Shown here: one piece after another, positions 57,401 to 64,000 of the stretch
Layout: every line of letters starts with the position of its first letter
Position numbering within the stretch: position 1 is the first letter of the stretch
Assembly: GCA_014526335.1 (NCBI GenBank)
Contig: JACTAT010000021.1
Location: 1,049,299 to 1,113,298 of the forward strand
Origin: Chrysaora quinquecirrha
Taxonomy: Eukaryota; Cnidaria; Scyphozoa; Semaeostomeae; Pelagiidae
DNA: 64,000 bases
Direction: 5' to 3'
The notes under the pieces: model-generated
What the model was told of the DNA's origin: nothing
Seen by the model: only the letters and a program-made list of their open reading frames with translations
The model's database searches: none
Program-made: the position numbers and the translations under genes

Positions 57401-60400
57401 TACCAACATGTTGGCGGCGATGTTGGCCAACATGTTGGCACGGTTTGCGCCCGGCTTTAGTGACAAGTTTTTTGGACAACAAGTAACTTTAGAAGAACAG
57501 TTCACAACGACCAGTTGCGAGTTGCTAGATAGTTGCAGTTTTTAATTATGTTTTCACGATTAACACGATTCAGTTGCAATCTAATTCTTCGAGAGCTTGC
57601 CATCAGTGATAATTATCAAAATATTTTCGTGCGACCTTATTGAATCCGGCTTTTCACAAATATACTTTTTTTAATTAGCAACTGGACTTTTGTCCAGCCC
57701 TCAAAGTTGCTTAAAATTTTAGACATTTCAGCCCTCAAAGTTGCTTGAAAGTTGCTTAACATTTTTTGTACATAACAGCCACCCATGACTCCGCGAGTAA
57801 AAATCGTCAACTGTTTGGCCTACAGCACGACTTTTGGAAAAACATTAGCTAACGAGCTTCAACATGCAAAACATAAGAATACAAACTATTTGCTAACAAC
57901 AAGAAAGCGTGTAAGCTTGGCTGTTTGACTTCTTAGGTGCTTACAGTTATTCAATTGAGCCCTCAAGTTGCTTGTTAAGGTCAGCTTAGCCCTAGTTGCT
58001 TGTTGAGCGGTTGCTTATTAAAAAAAAGTGTACACAAGACTGTTTTCTTTTTCATTTCCAAATATTCATAAAAGGAAAGGGTTATCTTACCTTGGGGCAT
58101 TTGTGTAGCCAATGGAGAAGAAATAGTAACAAAATTGAGTTTCTTTGATCCATAATGAACAGGCATCTGTCTGCCTTTCCCGATGTCCACCTCATTACCA
58201 TAACATTGGTTCATGAAGTCATCAAGTGCAAATCCTCTCCACATCAAAACACCTAGGAAGTTTCAAAATAATGTCATCTCGAGGATCTTGATTAAGTGAG
58301 GAAGTCAAGCTTAAAGCCTGGAATCTATAAAGCTGTAGAGGATCAGCAGGACGATCGTAGAGGACGATCGTAAGAGGATCAGCAACAATCTGCGTTGCTT
58401 TACCTATTCAATTGAAAAACAATCATTACGACGATGTATTACGACGTATTATGACGTACATATTACGACAATCGGCGATCGTTAGCCATAAGCGTCGGAA
58501 GCGTGATTAAGATTGAGATCTGGTCGAGATAAGTTCAACTTTTCCGATCATTACAACTGTCCCGATCAAGGAAAAACATGGATCGCAGACGATCAGCGTT
58601 AATCGCAGACCATCAGCGTTCATCGCAGACGATCCTTTTGTTGAAATGCAATCAATTGAGTCTGATTATCGAATTGACAGTTGCTATTGTTCTGGTTCAA
58701 GGATCTGGAACATGAACGATGAATCGCAGACCGTCATTGACACATGGAAAGACTCGCGTAAAATCTGGATGGAAGAAGGAGAAAGGGACCGGTGATGATC
58801 GCAGAAGGTCACAGATCTTTCTACAATTTAATGGAAACCAGGCTTGAAGATGAGTGGAATGAAGCTGAAAAGCAATTTTTTCGGAACATAAAACGAGGGG
58901 TGTAACTTCTGGTAAAAGCTTGTAGTTTTTTGCACAGCCTTTAAAAATTATAGTAATAAGGAACAATCTGAACAACACAGAGATATAAGAGAAGACATAC
59001 GAAATGAAAATTAATAATATTTATTTTAATATTTACTTTTTTCGACGGAAGTGTGACTGGTCACACAGGCAACAGCAAATCGCGTGGTTTTCTCTTTCCT
59101 TCGTCTCGTATATGCCTCAAAAACTTGTCGACCCTTAGTGAAATGTTAGGGGTTTAGTGTCAGTGCCCAAAACCGGATAAGCATCGCTTGTTTTGGGGCA
59201 CATGAATCTTGCATGTATTTAGTTTTATATGTGTATTCAGTTTGTCATGCATCAATATAAAAATTGCGATAAACCTCGGAATCATTTTCGGGCATAAGTA
59301 AAAGCTTTTTTCGTCTTTTGTTTGTTAGACATAAAAAGCTTTTAAGTATGCCCGAAAATGATTCCGCTGTTTTTCGCAATTTTGAAGTTTTTGTACAACT
59401 CAAAGACGCATCAATATCAATTAAATAATGATCGCATACATGCACTATACCTTGTTCCCTGTATTGTCCAAATGCCAGGTCTTCATCGTGTAAAGCAACT
59501 GCTGTGCCAAAATGAGTTGCTTCCTCTCCATAGCAAGTCATATAAAATGAAATACGACCCTATAACGAGAAATTTGTATTCGTTGACTTTTTCTCAGAAG
59601 ATGTTTATCAAATTTATTCAAATGTTCAAAGTCTGACTTGACCCTACCTGTCTTTGAGACTCATATAGAATTTTATCCATGGTCTTGAGAAGAACCATTT
59701 TACGGTAAACCTTTAGTAATAATTCTTTGCTGAGCTGTCAAGAGAGAAGAATAAAGATAAATTTTTTTAAGGAATTACTTACAAGAAGCAAAGAAGTAGC
59801 CCGACACTCAGTGACAGCAACAAAAATTTGATTATCCCCAGAACTACGGAACCAAACAAAATACTCTGTGTAAAACAAATGTTGCCTTATAATGTAGATT
59901 TTTTGGCTCTTTCCTGCTATCTTTAAGCTCATGGTTACAATTATTTGGTTACATGGTTCACATTTGGTTTTGGCATAGAGCTTGTTGTTGGTAATATTTC
60001 TTTGTTAGTTAATTCCAAGAATCTTTCTCAGGTGGCACATATCTAGTACCCCAAGGGTTATTAGTTAATTATATGATATGTTTTACCTTTGGGTCATCAT
60101 CTGCATTTATGATTTTTCCATGTTGGGTTGATACTCTGTAAACGGGGATTCCATCATAACGTTGTGGGTCAATGAAATCCAATTTGTTTGTGAATTTCAA
60201 ATGTGCACCAGCACCAGGGTATTTTGCCATATCTTCCATTTCATTGTATTTTGGAGGGGTTTTCGCTGCATCAGAAGAAGCAAACTAAAATGATAAAAAA
60301 TAGATTTCAGATAATATGTTTCTGACTAGAAGTTTCATACTGCACTTCTTTGACAACTGCATCTACTCAACTTGCTGTAAATGTAATGAAGGTGATGCGG

Positions 60401-61147
60401 CCTTCTGGTGTAATCTAGCTGGCTTGAGTGTCTGACTGGTGGTGTCTGGAGCTCAGTGTGGTCAGGGTTTGAGCCCTACTACGATAGTTTCACAGACATT
60501 ATCGTAAACCTACTACTGTGATCTTAGTTACTGGTGCTAAACAATCATTTCTCTTCGCAACAAGCGGTCTGCGTGGAGCAGTGGATAGCACATCTGCCTG
60601 TGACCGCTCTATCTCTGGTCGAATCCACCTTTCGCCACATGATTTATTTTCCTTTTGTGAAACATTTTTTCGAGGTTTTTTGAAGGTCATTTCGAGGCTT
60701 GGAAAAGATCGCTAACCGGGCGTTGGTTGGGTGCTGAACCAGACTGTTGTGTTGCATTGTCTGGTATGTCAGACACACCACACCAGACACCACTGTGTAC
60801 CCTGATCTGATCGAGTAACACATTGATCCCCAATCAAGGAATTGATCAGAAGCGTTTGCGTGTATTGGACTGGTACCATAAACATGGACAGGCCAGCCCG
60901 GCTTTGGTAGGATGCAGGGCGCAAGGCAAGAGAGCAGAGAGGCCACTGGCACCATGATGCCAAGCTGTGGGGCCCTCATCACTTGTTTGATTTGAAGATC
61001 AACTGCTACTTGTTATGGGAAAATCATACGCAATACCTTATGATCACTAAGCTTGATAAAGCTTGTTGATCCTGCTCTAAGAATGAATTTTCTGGCAGCA
61101 TTTGAGATATCGCAAGGTCGACCAATTCTAACAAATTTTGACGCCAT
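54498..61147 (-). CDS. BCKDHA: BCKDHA, branched-chain 2-oxoacid dehydrogenase E1 alpha, 10 exons
   Basis: The thiamine-diphosphate-dependent E1 alpha subunit of the mitochondrial complex that oxidises keto acids from Leu, Ile and Val. Exons in order: 61147-61037, 60284-60087, 59734-59648, 59559-59451, 58252-58091, 56920-56776, 56148-56087, 55806-55665, 55248-55150, 54741-54498; 1359 nt, 452 residues (human 445), every phase consistent. The N-terminus is basic with few acidic residues, a likely mitochondrial presequence. Family blocks are clear: [38 protein letters not shown], the TPP motif starting [11 protein letters not shown] (about 244) and closing RNNGYAIST (about 272), and the regulatory loop [14 protein letters not shown] with Ser344 and Ser354 matching the kinase-controlled serines. 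The earlier in-frame Met at 61261 is unlikely, as it would put a non-presequence first. Confidence 0.97.
54930..55105 (-). mobile_element. SINE family 2 copy in BCKDHA intron 9
   Basis: The inverse head (CACGATCGTGAGCC, AACGCCTTGACCACTCGGC) and body (AGCGAATACCCTGGGTACTC) match 34037-34257. It is the best-preserved tRNA-like head in the window. Confidence 0.8.
56424..56668. mobile_element. Harbinger-like MITE, AGCTATGGCTAAACTAGG ends
   Basis: In BCKDHA intron 6. The left end AGCTATGGCTAAACTAGGAG is inverse to the right end CTCCTAGTTTAGCCAGACCT. TTA flanks both sides. The interior has GCGCGCTACAAAGTTTCCGA. Confidence 0.8.
56921..57654. other. BCKDHA intron 5, distal part
   Basis: It contains inverted-like segments around 57020-57440 (GCCAACATTTTAGC, CCAACATGTTGGC, GCCAACATGTTGGCACGG), a probable further foldback element whose ends I could not fix. 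No exon. Confidence 0.45.
57655..58036. mobile_element. Mariner-like MITE, GTTGCTTA subfamily, degraded
   Basis: In BCKDHA intron 5. It has AAATATACTTTTTTTAATTA at the left and GTTGCTTATTAAAAAAAAGT, GTACA at the right. GTTGCTTA or GTTGCTTG recurs about seven times. Confidence 0.65.
58310..58990. other. BCKDHA intron 4, central part
   Basis: It holds short local repeats built on GATCGCAGACGATCAGCG and ACGATCGTAGAGGACGATCG. No gene recognised. Confidence 0.45.
59260..59383. repeat. Long near-perfect hairpin (about 57-bp arms, 10-base loop)
   Basis: In BCKDHA intron 4, about 68 bases from the exon 4 donor. The left arm AAAATTGCGATAAACC through TCGGAATCATTTTCGGGCAT and AAAGCTTTTTTCGTCT is inverse to the right arm with few mismatches; the loop is about TTTGTTTGTT. 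It is made from two head-to-head pieces of the repeat seen at 25880-25990 and 62030-62140. Confidence 0.85.
60395..60720 (+). mobile_element. tRNA-like SINE fragments in BCKDHA intron 1
   Basis: GTGGAGCAGTGGATAGCACA at about 60574 (A-box region) and TGGTCGAATCCACC (B-box-like) form one tRNA-like head. An adjacent piece at 60395-60500 resembles 36455-36560 (CTGGTGGTGTC, GTTTGAGCCC). Confidence 0.5.
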
Positions 61148-61373
61148 TTTGCTCCTCCAAATGATGATCGTGGAATGGAAAACATTAATGTCGTTGTTGT
61201 TGCTGCTGTGGAACAATGAAAGAATAATGTGTTGTTGTTGTTCGCATGCTGTCAATTTCATCTGTCAGCACTAGAACGTGGTCTACTTATGCAAGGAGCC
61301 TACATTGTTGCGTTGCCCATATGTGTACATAAGTCGACCACTTTCTAAGTTAACTCCTCATCAGTTCATAAAG
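61148..61373. promoter_or_regulatory. Shared bidirectional promoter, BCKDHA / EXOSC5
   Basis: Only 226 bases separate the two divergent start codons. There is no obvious TATA box in the usual place. It holds several TTGTTGTTG runs and no repeat element, in contrast to the repeat-laden introns around it. Confidence 0.75.
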
Positions 61374-64000
61374 ATGGCTGCTGAGAAACTGTTAGTCAGT
61401 TCTCCCGCCAACCCTGGAATAATGGCGAAGAATGTTGGCTACGAATGTGATCACTCAGTTTTAACAAGAGCTGATGGTTCGGTATCTTTCAAGCAAGGTA
61501 TTCACTTTGTTTTGTTGAAAAAAATTGAACCTATCTTACCGGTATAACTGAGTCACTGAGTCACCCTCTAAAATTTAGATTTTTAGGCCTTACGCCTTAG
61601 TATGGGCTCTGGGCTGAGTGCGGTGTAGGATAAGACTAGAGTAGATGGTGTATATGTGTATACATGCATACTATGATCTTATTAACAATGAGATGTAGTA
61701 AACCCCCTGGAAATGCTAATCCAAATGAAATTAGCCCCTGGAAATCCTCTGGGACTCTGGGTTAGTAGCAGGGGGGGTGGGGGAATTATAGTATGAATTA
61801 TAGTAGTATCCCTTTTCCTTTTTCGATAAACAGCTGAAAGCCAAATTTATACCCAGATGTGGATCAAAGGATCAAAATGCACCAATCAGAAAGCAAAGCT
61901 GAATTTGCATTATGTTTTAAACACCAATCAGCTTGCAAGATGCAGCAGCCAATTTGGATTCGCTTTCTTATCAGTGCATTTGATCTGCATCCGGGTATAA
62001 ATACCCCCATAGTCATTTGTTTCGGTCTGTTTCTGACGTTTGTACTCTGAAGAGTGTTAGACGAAAAAAGCTTTTGAATATGCCTGAAAATTTTTTCCCT
62101 GTTTATCATCGAAATCGCAAGATCGCAATTCTGATGTATAATGCCTTCTTTTATAGGCCTTCTCTGTACCAGACCTTGAAGTCTGAATGACAACCTCTCC
62201 TGTCTGGTGTGATGACGAAATTTTCTGTCTGAATTATTTTTTGAAAAAGATTGAAATTTTACTTGCATTTTTCTAGGTACCACAGAAGTTTTAACAGCTG
62301 CCTATGGACCTGCAGAAATAAGAGTACACCGAGAGCAAATTGACAAGGCAACAATTGAATGCACTTTTAAACAAAAATCAGGACCCGGAGGTAAATAAGT
62401 CTTTCAAGCCTCTTTCTGGGGATGACCTGGTAAGAGCATTTAAAGGGAATAGACAAGGCTAAGGAAATGAATTTAAAAAATAACCTATTCAATCAGTTCG
62501 AATTTGAAAGAACTTTAGTTATGGCAATGATTCTCTGCGCTGCACAACAGAGTCAGTTATTGTTAATTAAGAAATAACAATCAGGGGCATTGTGGTCAGG
62601 CTGGACACTGGGAGCTCTCCTGTTGGGCCCCTTTCACGAAAAAGTTTTACATAGCTCATGAAAATATTAGTTTTTTCGTTTTCATCTCCAGGTTGTGCTG
62701 AGAAAGTAATTGAAAGATTAATCAGAAATAGCTGTGACTCAATCATCCTGAGCTCTTATCATCCTAGATCTGCAATTTCCATAATTGTCCAAGTTGTTCA
62801 TGATTCTGGACATGTATCCTCTTTGGTAATAATTTCTTTGCTTTATTTGTTTCTGCTTTTATATGTTTTACTTCCACGGTATTTAACATGATAATCACCC
62901 CTTATCATCAAAAGCCTTTGATATTTATCAGGGGAACATAAGGAGAGAGCTGTGTCTCCAATATTGTAGCATTGAAAAATCTGGGTCTTTTGCTATGTAC
63001 AGTACATCCTCGATTACCCAAGCAGGTTGAACTCAATTTTACGGAGGGTCTTTTAGATAATCCAAAAATTTGGATAATCGAGGATGAAAATTTCACTTGC
63101 TAACCCTCCTTTCAAGTTTATTGTTACTGTTCGCAAGTACTTAAGGATTGCTCATTTGACAAATCGATTGCAGACAACTTAAGTTGAAACTTTTCGACGC
63201 AAAGTAGCTACATTACAGCCGAAAAAATGTAGCTACAAAGTAGCTAGTATTCTTAAATAGCTTAAATAGCTAGTATTCATTGCATGGCTTGCACTGAAAG
63301 AATTGGAATGAGGGTATATGCTCTTTAGATTATGGGGCAGCCAACTGTTCCAGGTAGAAGCAAAAGAAAAAGGAGCTGTTGGGCTTCCTCTGAATTCAGT
63401 TGTCCTTCATATTACTTGCCTATATTTAATAAACTTTTCTTCACAATATTATGTTATTGCCATGAAATGAAACTTGTAACTTGACTATAATAAAGCTATT
63501 ATCAACTGCACTGAATTCGCATTTCTGGCATTACTTAATGCTGGAATTTCAATGAAATGCATGGCTGGAGCTGTTAGTTGCTTTCTTTCAAAAGACGGAG
63601 AAATCAGTTTTGAAATTTCAGAAGGAAACGAAGAGGTTTTTAAGAAATTTTTTAAAGAATTCCTTAATCTTCTACAGTCTTTGAGTTATAAAAAACTTCA
63701 ATATTACAAATTATAGCGGTAATATCTTTGGACATACAAAGTTTGCCTTTTGACTGTAGTCCAAAGATGTTTCAGCTTTTGCCTGTGTCCTAAATTTTTG
63801 TTGAGCCTCGATATTCTTAGTTAGAACTTTTTTCTTTCAAGTCGAAATATATTGTTTTTCGTCTAATTATTGTCTAATTATTCGAAAGCCAAGTTTAAAA
63901 CGTTGTATAACATTATGATATCCTTACATCAATCTCATTCATTTTAGGAACATTTGGCTTCCTTTACATTTGTATTTGACAGTATTAAACAAGATATCAT
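61374..64000 (+). CDS. EXOSC5: EXOSC5/RRP46, RNase PH-like exosome core subunit (3' end beyond window)
   Basis: RRP46 is one of the six RNase PH-type subunits of the nine-subunit RNA exosome ring, catalytically inactive in animals. Exons: 61374-61497, 62277-62390, 62692-62813, 63496-63635, 63948 to beyond 64000. The encoded blocks follow human EXOSC5 closely: LTRADGSVSFKQG, AAYGPAEIRVHREQIDKATI, EKVIERLIRNSCDSIIL, HPRSAISIIVQVVHDSG, and then LLSTALNS and FLALLNAGISMK in two different frames. Exon 4 is 140 nt and needs 141: one base is missing near 63516-63519. Exon 5 resumes with EHLASFTFVFDSIKQDI, aligned with human. Start context is good (A at -3, G at +4). Confidence 0.9.
61840..62145 (+). 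mobile_element. Palindromic TTTATACCCAGATG element plus hammerhead-like repeat piece
   Basis: In EXOSC5 intron 1. The left arm TTTATACCCAGATGTGGATC with TGCACCAATCAGAAAGC is inverse to GCTTTCTTATCAGTGCA with TGATCTGCATCCGGGTATAA. Next come TACTCTGAAGAGTGTTAGAC and GAAAAAAGCTTTTGAATATG, the repeat seen at 25880-25990. A decayed left-arm copy is at about 24310-24415. Confidence 0.7.
63005..63086. repeat. Small foldback with CATCCTCGATTA ends
   Basis: In EXOSC5 intron 3. The perfect 12-base inverse ends CATCCTCGATTA and TAATCGAGGATG enclose 58 bases. The ACAGTA before the left end and CTCGATTA resemble pogo/Tigger-type termini, but the right terminus is incomplete. Confidence 0.6.

Noticed and set aside
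61148..61261. Upstream Met at 61261 as the BCKDHA start
   Set aside because: It would run across the shared promoter and hide the basic presequence that begins at 61147.
62811..62833. Alternative EXOSC5 exon 3 end at TTG followed by GTAATA
   Set aside because: It adds residues absent from the family; ending at CAT before GTATCC aligns without a gap.

Overview
The window is animal nuclear DNA: AT-rich, with intron-dense GT-AG genes whose conceptual proteins resemble human ones nearly end to end. Gene content (BBSome, ERAD ligase, mitochondrial dehydrogenase) shows a ciliated metazoan. Together with dense MITEs and tRNA-derived SINEs this fits an early-branching invertebrate such as a cnidarian, but the sequence alone does not fix the species.

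Layout, left to right: (1) the large 5' coding exon of an aftiphilin-like gene (minus, 4878 to 1441, continuing off the left edge); (2) THADA (plus, 5489-29509, 26 exons), divergent from it with 610 bases between start codons; (3) SYVN1/HRD1 (plus, 30374-39513, 13 exons); (4) a possible small secreted, GPI-anchored-like protein (minus, 40805-40494); (5) TTC8/BBS8 (plus, 41759-53027, 15 exons); (6) BCKDHA (minus, 61147-54498, 10 exons); (7) EXOSC5/RRP46 (plus, from 61374, continuing off the right edge). I joined exons by hand using splice sites, phase and remembered human homologues. SYVN1 (602 codons), TTC8 (501) and BCKDHA (452) close perfectly in frame. THADA is one base short of a multiple of three, EXOSC5 is one base short in exon 4, and the aftiphilin exon has two compensating one-base indels. 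Consensus indel errors are the simplest explanation.

The genes are mostly unrelated housekeeping functions: AP-1/clathrin traffic, tRNA anticodon-loop methylation, ER-associated degradation, ciliary BBSome, branched-chain amino-acid catabolism and the RNA exosome. The arrangement of note is the head-to-head BCKDHA/EXOSC5 pair, which I recall is also adjacent and divergent in human, so it looks like ancient conserved microsynteny with a shared 226-base promoter.

The non-coding part is the unusual part. Several introns consist almost wholly of one tandem repeat: a 28-base minisatellite occurs in both THADA intron 4 and TTC8 intron 14, and others hold TGAC, TTATTG, CAT/GAT or TTGC arrays. At least eight families of short inverted-repeat elements are present, several with exact target-site duplications (9 bp, 8 bp, 6 bp, TAA, TA). 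One TA-flanked family carries a repeated octamer whose one variable base is the same throughout each copy. A 42-base motif in THADA intron 24 fits the layout of a minimal hammerhead ribozyme. No transposase, reverse transcriptase, rRNA, canonical tRNA gene or CRISPR array was seen.
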